A stretch of DNA of 64,000 bases from positions 1,860,001 to 1,924,000 of the forward strand of contig NZ_CP081497.1 in assembly GCF_019774615.1 (NCBI RefSeq). The letters run 5' to 3'. This DNA is from Streptomyces sp. BHT-5-2 (GTDB lineage: Bacteria; Actinomycetota; Actinomycetes; Streptomycetales; Streptomycetaceae). Below are positions 52,686 to 62,002 of this stretch, piece by piece. The number at the start of each line of letters is the position of its first letter. The first letter of the stretch is position 1. The notes under the pieces were generated by a model. The model was not told the origin of the DNA. It saw only the letters and a list, made by a program, of their open reading frames with translations, and ran no database searches. Both the position numbers and the translations under genes were made by a program.

Positions 52686-53588
52686 ATGGACTTCCTTCGC
52701 CCCGCCAGCTGGGAGGAGGCGCTCTCCGCCAAGGCTGAGCACCCTACCGCTGTACCCATCGCGGGCGGTACGGACGTGATGGTCGAGATCAACTTCGACC
52801 ACCGCCGCCCGGAGTACCTGCTCGATCTGAACCGGATCGGCGACCTGGAGGAGTGGGAGGTCGGCGAGCGGGCCGTCCGGGTCGGCGCCTCCGTCCCGTA
52901 CACCCGGATCATGGAGAACCTGCGCGCCGAGCTGCCGGGCCTCGCGCTCGCCTCGCACACGGTCGCCTCCCCGCAGATCCGCAACCGCGGCGGCGTCGGC
53001 GGCAACCTCGGCACCGCCTCCCCGGCCGGTGACGCGCACCCCGCCCTCCTCGTGGCCGGCGCCGAGGTCGAGGTCGAGTCCGCGGCCCGCGGCACCCGGA
53101 TGATCCCCATCGACGAGTTCTACACCGGCGTGAAGCGCAACGCGCTGCAGCCCGACGAGCTGATCCGCGCGGTGCACGTCGCGAAGGCGGACGGCCCGCA
53201 GCAGTACTCCAAGGTCGGCACCCGCAACGCCATGGTCATCGCGGTGTGCGCCTTCGGCCTCGCGCTGCACCCCGAGACCCGCACGGTGCGCACCGGCATC
53301 GGCTCGGCCGCCCCGACCCCGGTCCGGGCCAAGGCCGCCGAGGAGTTCCTGAACGCGGCCCTGGAGGAGGGCGGCTTCTGGGACAACGGACGGATCATCA
53401 CCCCGTCGGTCGCCAAGCAGTTCGCCGACCTGTGCGCGGCGGCCTGCAACCCGATCGACGACGTCCGCGGTACCGCCTCGTACCGCCGCCACGCGGTCGG
53501 CATCATGGCCCGCCGCACGCTGACCTGGGCCTGGGAGTCCTACCGCGGCCCGGGTGCGGCCACTTCTCAGAAGGGGGGCGTCGCGTAA
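52686..53588 (+). CDS. Xanthine dehydrogenase FAD-binding subunit
   Basis: A 300-residue FAD subunit of a three-component molybdenum hydroxylase. FAD-binding motifs are VPIAGGTDVMVEINF near residue 22 and the second motif ASPQIRNRGGVGGNLGTASP (~95-115). The C-terminal CO_deh_flav_C domain begins near 180. It is first in the operon FAD - 2Fe-2S - Moco, and its TAA shares a base with the next ATG (TAATG). Electrons from purine oxidation pass here to NAD+ or another acceptor. The ATG 52686 ribosome-binding site is GAAGAGG. Confidence 0.95.
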   Translation: MDFLRPASWEEALSAKAEHPTAVPIAGGTDVMVEINFDHRRPEYLLDLNRIGDLEEWEVGERAVRVGASVPYTRIMENLRAELPGLALASHTVASPQIRNRGGVGGNLGTASPAGDAHPALLVAGAEVEVESAARGTRMIPIDEFYTGVKRNALQPDELIRAVHVAKADGPQQYSKVGTRNAMVIAVCAFGLALHPETRTVRTGIGSAAPTPVRAKAAEEFLNAALEEGGFWDNGRIITPSVAKQFADLCAAACNPIDDVRGTASYRRHAVGIMARRTLTWAWESYRGPGAATSQKGGVA

Positions 53589-54187
53589 TGCGCGTCAATT
53601 TCACGGTCAACGGCCGCAAGCAGGAAGCCGACGACGTGTGGGAGGGCGAGTCGCTGCTGTACGTCCTGCGCGAGCGGCTCGGCCTGCCCGGTTCCAAGAA
53701 CGCCTGTGAGCAGGGCGAGTGCGGTTCGTGCACGGTCCGCCTGGACGGCGTGCCGGTGTGCTCGTGCCTGGTGGCCGCCGGCCAGGTGGAGGGCCGCGAG
53801 GTCGTCACCGTCGAGGGCCTCGCCGACTTCGCGAAGAACCGCTCCTGCGGCGGCCACGAGGAGGGCGGCGCCGGCGGCACCTCCCTCCAGGAGGCCCAGG
53901 GCTGGTCCGCCAAGGGCACCGACTCGCAGACCGGCGAGGGCGCCGAACTGGCCCCGATCCAGCAGGCGTTCATCGACGCCGGCGCCGTCCAGTGCGGTTT
54001 CTGCACCCCGGGCCTGCTGGTCGCCTCCGACGAACTCCTGGAGCGCACCCCGAACCCGTCCGACGCGGACATCCGCGAGGCGCTCTCGGGCAACCTGTGC
54101 CGCTGCACCGGCTACGAGAAGATCATGGACGCGGTGCGGCTCGCCGCGGCCCGCCAGTCCGAGGCTGTTCCGAGCCAGGGAGCCTGA
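53588..54187 (+). CDS. Xanthine dehydrogenase 2Fe-2S subunit
   Basis: A 199-residue two-cluster iron-sulfur subunit. The plant-type cluster uses Cys40, Cys45, Cys48 and Cys60 (CEQGECGSC ... CSC); the helical second cluster uses Cys136/Cys139 (QCGFCTPG) and the later CRC (GNLCRCTGY). Between the two domains is an extra ~40-residue Gly-rich loop (about 82-120, with RSCGGHEEGGAGG) that makes it longer than the usual ~160 residues. It overlaps the FAD gene by one base and is followed by the Moco gene at four bases. Confidence 0.95.
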   Translation: MRVNFTVNGRKQEADDVWEGESLLYVLRERLGLPGSKNACEQGECGSCTVRLDGVPVCSCLVAAGQVEGREVVTVEGLADFAKNRSCGGHEEGGAGGTSLQEAQGWSAKGTDSQTGEGAELAPIQQAFIDAGAVQCGFCTPGLLVASDELLERTPNPSDADIREALSGNLCRCTGYEKIMDAVRLAAARQSEAVPSQGA

Positions 54188-54191
54188 CACC

Positions 54192-56582
54192 ATGGCAGAC
54201 ACACGCACCACCGGTATCCCGTTCAAGGTCACCCAGGGGTCGCAGACCAAGGGCGGCATCGGCGAGTCCACGCTCCGCCCCGACGGCACCCTGAAGGTCA
54301 CCGGCGAGTTCGCCTACTCGTCCGACATGTGGCACGAGGACATGCTGTGGGGCCAGATCCTGCGCTCCCCGGTCGCGCACGCCGAGATCGTCTCGATCGA
54401 CACCGGCGAGGCCCTGGCGACCCCCGGCGTCTACGCCGTCCTCACCTACGAGGACCTGCCGACCGAGGTGAAGAACTACGGCCTGGAGATCCAGGACACC
54501 CCGGTGCTCGCCCACGGCAAGGTCCGCCACCACGGCGAGCCGGTCGCGCTGGTCGCCGCCGACCACCCGGAGACCGCCCGCCGCGCCGCAGCCAAGATCA
54601 AGGTCGAGTACCGCGAACTGCCGGTCATCACCGACGAGGCGAGCGCCACCGCGCCGGACGCGATCCTCGTCCACGAGCACCGCGACGACCACCACATCGG
54701 CCACGTCCCGCACCCGAACATCGTGCACCGCCAGCCGATCGTCCGCGGCGACGCCGACGCGGCCGCAGAGCGGGCCGACGTCATCGTCAAGGGCGAGTAC
54801 ACCTTCGGCATGCAGGACCAGGCGTTCCTCGGCCCGGAGTCCGGGCTCGCGGTGCCCGCCGAGGACGGCGGCGTCGACCTCTACGTCGCCACCCAGTGGC
54901 TGCACTCGGACCTCAAGCAGATCGCGCCGGTGCTCGGCCTGCCCGAGGAGAAGGTGCGGATGACGCTCTCCGGCGTCGGCGGCGCGTTCGGCGGCCGCGA
55001 GGACCTGTCGATGCAGATCCACGCCTGCCTCCTGGCGCTGCGCACCGGCAAGCCTGTCAAGATCGTCTACAACCGGTTCGAGTCGTTCTTCGGGCACGTC
55101 CACCGCCACCCCGCCAAGCTCTACTACGAGCACGGCGCGACCAAGGACGGCAAGCTCACGCACATGAAGTGCCGGATCGTCCTGGACGGCGGCGCCTACG
55201 CCTCCGCCTCCCCGGCCGTCGTCGGCAACGCCTCGTCCCTGTCGGTCGGCCCGTACGTGATCGACGACGTCGACATCGAGGCGTACGCGCTCTACACCAA
55301 CAACCCGCCCTGCGGCGCGATGCGCGGCTTCGGCGCGGTCCAGGCGTGCTTCGCCTACGAGGCCCAGATGGACAAGCTGGCCGACCGGCTGGGTCTGGAC
55401 CGGGTCGCGTTCCGGCAGCTGAACGCCATGGAGCAGGGCACGATCATGCCGACGGGCCAGCCCGTCGACTCCCCGGCCCCGGTCGCCGAACTCCTGCGCC
55501 GCATCAAGGCGATGCCGCTGCCGCCCGAGCGCCAGTGGGAGTCCAGCGAGGGCGCCGACGTCCGGCAGCTGCCCGGCGGCCTGTCCAACACCACGCACGG
55601 CGAGGGCGTCGTCCGCGGCGTCGGCTACGCGGTCGGCATCAAGAACGTCGGCTTCTCCGAGGGCTTCGACGACTACTCCACCGCCAAGGTCCGCATGGAG
55701 GTGCTCGGCGGCGAGCCCGTGGCCACCGTGCACACGGCCATGGCGGAGGTCGGCCAGGGCGGGGTCACCGTCCACGCGCAGATCGCCCGCACCGAGCTGG
55801 GGGTCACCCAGGTGACCATCCACCCCGCCGACACCCAGGTGGGCTCGGCCGGCTCCACCTCCGCGTCGCGGCAGACCTACGTCACCGGCGGCGCCGTGAA
55901 GAACGCCTGCGAGCTGGTGCGCGAGAAGGTCCTGGAGACCGGCCGCCGCAAGATGGGCACGTACCACCCGGCGTGGGCGACCGCCGAACTCCTCCTGGAG
56001 GGCGGCAAGGTCGTCACCGACGGCGGCGAGGTCCTCGCGGACCTGGCCGACGTGCTGGAGGACGAGGTCGTCGAGATCGAGGCGGAGTGGCGCCACCGGC
56101 CCACCGTGGCCTTCGACCTCAAGACCGGCCAGGGCGACGGCCACGTCCAGTACTCCTTCGCCGCGCACCGCGCGGTGGTCGAGGTGGACACCGAGCTCGG
56201 CCTGGTGAAGGTGATCGAGCTGGCCTGCGCCCAGGACGTCGGCAAGGCGCTCAACCCGCTCTCCGTCGTCGGCCAGATCCAGGGCGGCACCACCCAGGGC
56301 CTGGGCGTGGCGGTGATGGAGGAGATCATCGTCGACCCCAAGACCGCGAAGGTGCGCAACCCCTCCTTCACGGACTACCTGATCCCCACCATCCTCGACA
56401 CGCCGACCATCCCGGTCGACGTCCTCGAACTCGCCGACGAGCACGCCCCGTACGGGCTGCGCGGCATCGGCGAGGCCCCGACCCTGTCGTCCACCCCGGC
56501 CGTCCTCGCGGCGATCCGGAACGCGACCGGGCTGGAGCTCAACCGGACCCCGGTACGTCCCGAGCACCTGACGGGCACCTAA
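54192..56582 (+). CDS. Xanthine dehydrogenase molybdopterin-binding subunit
   Basis: A 796-residue catalytic subunit. Visible motifs are the first Moco segment GVGGAFGGRED, CGAMRGFGAVQ (the Arg that orients xanthine-type substrates lies here), MAEVGQGG and, near the end, GLRGIGEAPT with the catalytic Glu. Together with the FAD and 2Fe-2S subunits it hydroxylates purines such as hypoxanthine and xanthine. The downstream AzgA permease and XdhC insertion factor and the divergent PucR regulator all support a purine substrate. ATG 54192 follows the previous stop by four bases. Confidence 0.95.
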   Translation: MADTRTTGIPFKVTQGSQTKGGIGESTLRPDGTLKVTGEFAYSSDMWHEDMLWGQILRSPVAHAEIVSIDTGEALATPGVYAVLTYEDLPTEVKNYGLEIQDTPVLAHGKVRHHGEPVALVAADHPETARRAAAKIKVEYRELPVITDEASATAPDAILVHEHRDDHHIGHVPHPNIVHRQPIVRGDADAAAERADVIVKGEYTFGMQDQAFLGPESGLAVPAEDGGVDLYVATQWLHSDLKQIAPVLGLPEEKVRMTLSGVGGAFGGREDLSMQIHACLLALRTGKPVKIVYNRFESFFGHVHRHPAKLYYEHGATKDGKLTHMKCRIVLDGGAYASASPAVVGNASSLSVGPYVIDDVDIEAYALYTNNPPCGAMRGFGAVQACFAYEAQMDKLADRLGLDRVAFRQLNAMEQGTIMPTGQPVDSPAPVAELLRRIKAMPLPPERQWESSEGADVRQLPGGLSNTTHGEGVVRGVGYAVGIKNVGFSEGFDDYSTAKVRMEVLGGEPVATVHTAMAEVGQGGVTVHAQIARTELGVTQVTIHPADTQVGSAGSTSASRQTYVTGGAVKNACELVREKVLETGRRKMGTYHPAWATAELLLEGGKVVTDGGEVLADLADVLEDEVVEIEAEWRHRPTVAFDLKTGQGDGHVQYSFAAHRAVVEVDTELGLVKVIELACAQDVGKALNPLSVVGQIQGGTTQGLGVAVMEEIIVDPKTAKVRNPSFTDYLIPTILDTPTIPVDVLELADEHAPYGLRGIGEAPTLSSTPAVLAAIRNATGLELNRTPVRPEHLTGT

Positions 56583-56590
56583 CGGGACCG

Positions 56591-56612
56591 CCTGGGGGCC
56601 ACCCCCCCCAGG
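56591..56612. terminator. Hairpin after xdh structural genes
   Basis: An 8-bp stem CCTGGGGG/CCCCCAGG starts nine bases after the xdh stop. It may only partly stop transcription, because the permease and XdhC genes follow on the same strand after 250 bases. Confidence 0.55.
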
Positions 56613-56833
56613 CCCTCGAACCCTCCGGGCGGTGTGCAGCAAGGGGTGTCCTGTCCGTCCTCCTCAGCGCACCGCCCGGAGTCCCCACCGCACCAACCCC
56701 AGGCTGACCTGCACAACTCCGCGCAGGCAGTACCACGTTCGTCTCGGGCCGTCCCCCGGGTCGTGCAGCCGAAGTTTCATCCCAAATCTCGCCCCCTCGC
56801 GAGTGCCCCTGTGAACCTTGGGAGTAAGGCACC

Positions 56834-58294
56834 ATGACCCAGCAGTCCACCGAGCCGAGGACCACGGCGGAAGACGCCGGTGACGGCTCGCGCCCGCCCG
56901 CCGGCCGATCCTGGCTCGACCGGTACTTCCACATATCCGACAGAGGGTCGACCCTCGCGCGCGAGACGCGCGGCGGCATCACCACCTTCATGGCAATGTG
57001 TTACATCCTGCTGCTCAACCCCGTGATCCTGGGGTCGGTGCAGGATGTCCAGAAGCACAGCCTCGATCACTCCGCCCTGGTGACGGCCACCGCCCTGGGG
57101 GCAGCCGTCTGCACCCTGCTGATGGGCTTCGTCGGCAAGGTGCCGCTGGCCCTGGCCGCCGGCCTCAACGTCTCCGCGGCGCTGACCACCCAGGTCGTCC
57201 CCAACATGACCTGGCCGCAGGCCATGGGCATGTGCGTGATGTACGGCGTCGTCATCTGCCTGCTGGTCGTCACCGGGCTGCGCGAGATGGTCATGAACGC
57301 CATCCCGCTCGCGCTCAAGCACGCGATCACCATGGGCATCGGCATGTTCGTGGCCCTGATCGGCCTGGTGAAGGCCGGGTTCGTCGGCAAGGGCATCGGC
57401 ACCCCGGTGACCCTCGGCGCCACCGGAGACCTCTCCGGCTGGCCCGTCCTGTTCTTCTGCCTGACCCTGCTGCTGATCTTCATGCTGCAGGCCCGCAAGG
57501 TGCCCGGCGCCATTCTGATCGGCATCGTCGTCGGCTCCGCGCTCGCCATCGGGGCCACCAGGTTCGGCGGGCTGACCGCCAAGGACTGGGGCGGCACGCC
57601 CCCGGCGCTGGGCGGCTCGGCGGTCTCCATGCCGGACTTCGGGCTCTTCGGACATGTGCAGTTCGGCGGCTGGGGCTCCATCGGCGCCCTCAGCGTGGCC
57701 ATGATCGTCTTCACCCTGGTGCTGGCCGGGTTCTTCGACGCGATGGCCACCATCATCGGAGTCGGCACCGAGGCCAAGCTCGCCGACGACAAGGGCCGGA
57801 TGCCGGGCCTGTCCAAGGCGCTGTTCGTCGACGGCGCCGGCGGTGCGATCGGCGGCCTGACCGGCGGTTCCGGCCAGACCGTGTTCATCGAGTCGGCCAG
57901 CGGCGTCGGCGAGGGTGCCCGTACCGGCCTGTCGTCGGTGATCACCGGTCTGCTCTTCGCGGCCTGCCTCTTCTTCACCCCGGTCACCCAGCTCGTGCCC
58001 GCCCAGGTGGCCGCCGCCGCGCTGGTCGTCATCGGGTCGATGATGATGAGTGTTGCGGGGCATGTGGACTGGAGCGACCGGGCGACCTCGATCCCGGTGT
58101 TCCTGACCGTGGCTCTGATGCCGTTCACGTACCAGATCACCACCGGCGTCGGTGCCGGCGTCATCGCCTACACCGCCATCAAGGCGGCCCAGGGCAAGTG
58201 GCGCGAGATCGGTGCCTTCATGTGGGTGCTGACCGGCATCTTCCTCGTCTACTTCTCGCTCCATCCGATCGAGCAGTGGCTGGGCGTCAAGTAG
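56834..58294 (+). CDS. AzgA-type NCS2 purine permease
   Basis: A 486-residue guanine/hypoxanthine (AzgA-like) proton symporter with about 13 helices. Family features are the ARETRGGITTFMAMCYILLLNP start, the GKVPLALAAGLNVSAAL segment, GFFDAMATIIGVGTEAKL and GGLTGGSGQTVFIESASGVGEGARTGLSSV, which is AzgA-characteristic though the usual GTSTVT is changed to GGSGQT. It supplies purines to the upstream xanthine dehydrogenase. ATG 56834 lies 250 bases after the xdh stop, so it may have its own promoter. Confidence 0.93.
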   Translation: MTQQSTEPRTTAEDAGDGSRPPAGRSWLDRYFHISDRGSTLARETRGGITTFMAMCYILLLNPVILGSVQDVQKHSLDHSALVTATALGAAVCTLLMGFVGKVPLALAAGLNVSAALTTQVVPNMTWPQAMGMCVMYGVVICLLVVTGLREMVMNAIPLALKHAITMGIGMFVALIGLVKAGFVGKGIGTPVTLGATGDLSGWPVLFFCLTLLLIFMLQARKVPGAILIGIVVGSALAIGATRFGGLTAKDWGGTPPALGGSAVSMPDFGLFGHVQFGGWGSIGALSVAMIVFTLVLAGFFDAMATIIGVGTEAKLADDKGRMPGLSKALFVDGAGGAIGGLTGGSGQTVFIESASGVGEGARTGLSSVITGLLFAACLFFTPVTQLVPAQVAAAALVVIGSMMMSVAGHVDWSDRATSIPVFLTVALMPFTYQITTGVGAGVIAYTAIKAAQGKWREIGAFMWVLTGIFLVYFSLHPIEQWLGVK

Positions 58295-58328
58295 CGCCCG
58301 CCCTCTCCCCGTCCGTAAGGAGACCGAC

Positions 58329-59516
58329 ATGCTGGACATCGCCGACGAGCTCAACCGGTGGATGGAGCAGGGACGCACCTTCGCCGTGGCCACCGTCGTG
58401 GCCACCAACGGCAGCGCCCCCCGCCAGCCCGGCGCCGCACTGGCCGTCGACAGCGACGGCACGGCGATCGGGTCGGTCTCCGGCGGATGCGTGGAGGGAG
58501 CGGTCTACGAGCTGTGCCAGGAGGCCCTGCAGACCGGCCGCCCGGTCCTGGAGCGCTTCGGATACAGCGATGAGGATGCCTTCGCGGTGGGCCTGACCTG
58601 CGGCGGAATCATCGACATCCTCATCACTCCGGTACGGGCGAGCGCTCCCGCCGACGGCGGCGGTGCCGCGGGGGACGTGGTGGACGGCAATGCCGCGACG
58701 CTCGCCTCCGCGCTGGCCGCCGCCGCCTCGGGGGAGGCGGCGGCGGTCGCGCGGATCATCGACGGCCCGGCCGAACTGCTCGGCCGCGCCCTCCTGGTCC
58801 GCCCCGACGGCAGCCACACCGGCAGCCTCGGCGGACACCCGGCTCTGGACCGCACCGCGGTCGAGGAGACCCGGGCCCTGCTGGACGCCGGGCGGACCAC
58901 GACGCTGGAGATCGGCGCGGACGGCTCGCAGTGCGGCCGGCCGGTCGTCCTGCTCGTGGAATCCTCCGTCCCGGCCCCCCGCATGATCGTCTTCGGGGCG
59001 ATCGACTTCGCGTCCGCGCTGGTCAAGGTCGGCAAGTTCCTGGGCTACCACGTCACGGTCTGCGACGCCCGCCCCGTCTTCGCCACCCGCACCCGCTTCC
59101 CGGACGCGGACGAGATCGTCGTCGACTGGCCGCACCGCTACCTCGACTCCCAGCAGCTGGACTCCCGCGCGGTGCTCTGCGTCCTCACCCACGACGCCAA
59201 GTTCGACATCCCGCTGCTGGAGCGGGCGCTCAAGCTCCCGGTCGCCTACGTCGGCGCGATGGGCTCCCGCCGCACCCACCTCGACCGCCAGCAGCGGCTG
59301 CGCGACGTCGGACTCACCGAGCTGGAGCTGAACCGGCTGCGCTCGCCCATAGGGCTGGACCTGGGCGCCCGCACCCCCGAGGAGACCGCGCTCTCCATCG
59401 CCGCCGAGATCGTCGCCAACCGCCGCGGGGGCACCGGCGCCCCGCTGACCGGCGCGCACACCCCCATCCACCGGGAGACGTCCCGGCCGGTGGGGCGGAT
59501 CGGCGAGGTTGCCTGA
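58329..59516 (+). CDS. XdhC-family Moco sulfuration/insertion factor
   Basis: A 395-residue chaperone that binds and delivers the sulfurated molybdenum cofactor to xanthine dehydrogenase. The N-terminal XdhC_CoxI domain has SGGCVEGAVYELCQE (conserved Cys) and GLTCGGIIDI; the C-terminal Rossmann domain (~215-345) starts MIVFGAIDFASALVKVGKFLG and contains VTVCDARPVFATRTRFPDAD. AAGGAGACCGAC precedes ATG 58329, 34 bases after the permease stop, so it is co-transcribed with it. It completes the purine-oxidation operon. Confidence 0.94.
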   Translation: MLDIADELNRWMEQGRTFAVATVVATNGSAPRQPGAALAVDSDGTAIGSVSGGCVEGAVYELCQEALQTGRPVLERFGYSDEDAFAVGLTCGGIIDILITPVRASAPADGGGAAGDVVDGNAATLASALAAAASGEAAAVARIIDGPAELLGRALLVRPDGSHTGSLGGHPALDRTAVEETRALLDAGRTTTLEIGADGSQCGRPVVLLVESSVPAPRMIVFGAIDFASALVKVGKFLGYHVTVCDARPVFATRTRFPDADEIVVDWPHRYLDSQQLDSRAVLCVLTHDAKFDIPLLERALKLPVAYVGAMGSRRTHLDRQQRLRDVGLTELELNRLRSPIGLDLGARTPEETALSIAAEIVANRRGGTGAPLTGAHTPIHRETSRPVGRIGEVA

Positions 59517-59544
59517 CTTGGCGTCAAGTGCGCGGCACGCCAAG
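59517..59544. terminator. Terminator-like hairpin after xdhC
   Basis: Arms CTTGGCGT (59517-59524) and ACGCCAAG (59537-59544) are perfect. The hairpin begins directly after the XdhC stop and ends the purine operon; the MFS gene converges from the other side. Confidence 0.68.
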
Positions 59545-59570
59545 GGGGGTGGTGGCGCCTAGGAACGCCG

Positions 59571-61046
59571 TCACCCGGTCACGGCACGGGGCGCGGCAGG
59601 GTGGGGGTCGCGCCCGTGTCGGCGCGCTTCCGGGCCGCGGCCTGGGCCGCCCGGCCCGTCCGGCGGCCCCGCACGGCGCCGCCGCACCAGTCCGGCCGCC
59701 GCCACCAGCAGGGCCGTCAGCGTCAGCCCGGCGGGCACGGCCAGTCCCGCGTGGTAGCCGGCCAGTACCGCGCCGGGGGTGCCGCCGGCGCCGGTGGCCG
59801 CGACCGTCACCGCGGTCACCGCCGACAGCCCGAAGGCCGCGCCGAACTGGAACGAGGTGTACAACAGGCCGCCGGCCAGGCCCTGTTCGGCGGCCGCCAC
59901 CCCGTCCGTCGCCACGATCGTCAGGGGCCCGTAGACCAGCGCGAACGCGACGCCGACCAGCAGCATGCTCGGGAACATCGCCGGGTACGGCCAGTCCGCG
60001 CCCACCGGCAGGAACAGCGCATAGCCCAGCCCGGCGCACAGCAGCCCGGCGACGATCACCCGGGCGTGCCCGAACCGCCGCACCAGCCGCGGGGTGAGCA
60101 CCGGCGCCAGCACCGCGTCGGCGCCCATCGCCAGCATCGCGTAACTGGTCCGCTCGGCCGACCAGCCGCGCAGCTCCTGGAAGTAGAGCACCGCGACGAA
60201 CTGGAAGCCGAAGAACCCCGCGGTGAAGAGCAGCCCCGTCACGTTCGCCCGGACCAGCGACCAGGAGCGCAGCAGGCCCGGACGGACCAGCGGCGCCGCG
60301 GACCGCCGCTCGATCGCCACGAACGCGGTCAGCAGCGCCGCCCCCGCGGCCAGCACCGCCGCGGTGCGCACCACCGGTGCGTGCGCGGCCTGTTCGACGG
60401 CGAGGACGAGCAGCAGCGCGGCGCCGGTCACGGTCAGCGCACCGGCCATGTCGACCGACGGCCGGGCGCCGTCCCGCAGCGCGTCCCGTGGCACCAGGCG
60501 GCACCCGGCGACCAGCACCAGCAGCGCCGGCACCATCGGGGCGAAGAACACCCAGCGCCAGTCGACCGCGGTCAGCAGCCCGCCGGCGATCAGCCCGGCG
60601 GAGAACCCGCCGCCGGAGGTCCCGGAGTAGATCAGCAGCGCCCGGTCGCGGCGCGGCCCGGCCGGGAAGCTCGTGGTGATGATCGACAGCCCGGCGGGGG
60701 CCATGAACGCCGCGCACACCCCGGTCACGAAGCGCGCCCCGATCAGCGTCCACCCCTCGGTCGCCAGCCCGCCCAGTCCCGAGAACACCAGGAACACCGC
60801 GAGCGGCACCAGGAACATCCGGCGGCGTCCGAAAAGGTCCGCGGCCCGCCCGCCCAACAGCATGAACCCGCCGTAGCCCAGCACATACGCGCTCATCACC
60901 CAGGTCAACTCGCCGGTGGACAGGCCCAGTTCGGCGCGGATCGACGGCAGCGCGACATTCAGCATCCCGATGTCGATGCCCTCCAGGAAGATCGCCCCGC
61001 ACAGGACGAGCAGCAGCGGCCAGGACGCCGCCGGGGACCGGGACAT
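59571..61046 (-). CDS. MFS drug-efflux-type transporter (DHA2-like)
   Basis: A 491-residue major facilitator with about 14 helices. The N-terminal FLEGIDIGMLNVALPSI and GELTWVMSAYVLGYGGFMLL segments, then GGRAADLFGRRRMF between helices 2 and 3 (GxxxDxxGRRR), identify the drug/proton antiporter group; helix 5 has the antiporter-type GPRR/P motif region. ATG 61046 follows GAGGGAG. It is divergent from an HxlR regulator, a typical arrangement for an electrophile- or drug-induced exporter. Substrate unknown. Confidence 0.93.
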   Translation of the reverse strand: MSRSPAASWPLLLVLCGAIFLEGIDIGMLNVALPSIRAELGLSTGELTWVMSAYVLGYGGFMLLGGRAADLFGRRRMFLVPLAVFLVFSGLGGLATEGWTLIGARFVTGVCAAFMAPAGLSIITTSFPAGPRRDRALLIYSGTSGGGFSAGLIAGGLLTAVDWRWVFFAPMVPALLVLVAGCRLVPRDALRDGARPSVDMAGALTVTGAALLLVLAVEQAAHAPVVRTAAVLAAGAALLTAFVAIERRSAAPLVRPGLLRSWSLVRANVTGLLFTAGFFGFQFVAVLYFQELRGWSAERTSYAMLAMGADAVLAPVLTPRLVRRFGHARVIVAGLLCAGLGYALFLPVGADWPYPAMFPSMLLVGVAFALVYGPLTIVATDGVAAAEQGLAGGLLYTSFQFGAAFGLSAVTAVTVAATGAGGTPGAVLAGYHAGLAVPAGLTLTALLVAAAGLVRRRRAGPPDGPGGPGRGPEARRHGRDPHPAAPRAVTG

Positions 61047-61073
61047 AGCGATGCTCCCTCACATGACCTCGAT

Positions 61074-61089
61074 GGTTACCTCTTGTTAC
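61074..61089. promoter_or_regulatory. GTTAC direct repeats, candidate HxlR site
   Basis: GTTAC occurs at 61075-61079 and 61085-61089, ten bases apart (one helical turn), in the divergent region just upstream of the MFS start. It is a plausible HxlR-type operator; the assignment is inference. Confidence 0.4.
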
Positions 61090-61164
61090 TGACCGCATCG
61101 TGCGGCACCGTGGAGGATCATGGAAGAAGGCACTGTGAAGTCACCCGGTCACTCCGGAGGAACC

Positions 61165-61638
61165 ATGCACGGGGAACCGGCCAACGCCCCCACCGGCCCC
61201 ACGGGTTGCGCCGACGGCGCCGCGGCCGACGTCGACTGCGACTACGACGCCCGCCAGTGGGACGTCCGGGAGGGCTGCGAGGTCCGGCAGATTCTCGACC
61301 GGGTGGCCGACAAGTGGTCGCTGCTGGTCATCGCCCTGCTCGACCGGCGGGTGCTGCGCTTCACCGAACTCCGCCGGGAGGTCGACGGCATCAGCCAGCG
61401 GATGCTGACCGTCACCCTCCGCCAACTGGAGCGCGACGGCCTGGTCCGCCGCACCGTCCACCCGGTCGTCCCGCCGCGGGTGGACTACGAACTCACGCCG
61501 CTGGGCGCGACCCTGCACGACACCATCCAGTCCCTGGTCACCTGGACCGAGGAACACCAAGACGAAATCGCGACCGCCCGCGCCGCCTATGACGAACGCA
61601 ACGCCCGCGAACAACGCGACGCACCTCACATCCCGTAA
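61165..61638 (+). CDS. HxlR-family winged-helix regulator
   Basis: A 157-residue MarR/HxlR-type regulator. The core has CEVRQILDRVADKWSLLVI with the family's Cys, FTELRREVDGISQRMLTVTLRQLE (recognition helix) and RTVHPVVPPRVDYELTPLG (wing). HxlR proteins often sense aldehydes, quinones or oxidants through the Cys near the N-terminus. ATG 61165 follows GGAGGAACC; an upstream ATG 61120 would add 15 residues. It is divergent from the MFS exporter, its likely target. Confidence 0.92.
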   Translation: MHGEPANAPTGPTGCADGAAADVDCDYDARQWDVREGCEVRQILDRVADKWSLLVIALLDRRVLRFTELRREVDGISQRMLTVTLRQLERDGLVRRTVHPVVPPRVDYELTPLGATLHDTIQSLVTWTEEHQDEIATARAAYDERNAREQRDAPHIP

Positions 61639-61756
61639 TGACGGAATGGGTCGAAAGGACGACGGGCGATGGGTGAACGTATGGCAGGATGGGGCAGCGA
61701 GGGAGCCCTTCCAAGGGGCGCCCGGCGATGTCCGCGCGAGCAAGGAGGTGATCGGG

Positions 61757-61801
61757 ATGAGTCCCGAAGGAAGTCCTTGCCGCAGCGCTGCCGCCAGCTG
61801 A
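61757..61801 (+). CDS. Possible 14-residue leader peptide
   Basis: ATG 61757 is preceded by AAGGAGGTGATC (61742-61753), a full 12-base complement of the 16S rRNA 3' end, at near-ideal spacing. The frame encodes MSPEGSPCRSAAAS and stops. The same frame extends upstream (51 residues from ATG 61646), so a slightly longer protein cannot be excluded. It might act as a translated leader for the Mg2+ ATPase. Confidence 0.45.
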   Translation: MSPEGSPCRSAAAS

Positions 61802-61983
61802 TCGTGCCGTTCTCCGCGCGACCGTGACCGCGGCTCTTCTCCGCACTGCTGTGTGCTTCCACCGGTGAGTTCCGGGCGCCCTGCGCTCCCCGTCGACCTG
61901 GCGGTCCCCGCTGGGGCCCGGTTCACCGAAGAATGCCCTGACCGGTAGTTTTCCGTCTTTCTCAGCGCCCGCGCGCACCGGAT

Positions 61984-62002
61984 TTTTCGGCCTGCCCGAA
62001 AA
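61984..62002 (+). promoter_or_regulatory. Hairpin in mgtA leader
   Basis: The dyad TTTTCGG-CCTGC-CCGAAAA is perfect over 7 bp. It lies 254 bases before the mgtA start, in the AT-richer part of the leader. It may act as an attenuator element or be a terminator for the region upstream. Confidence 0.4.
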
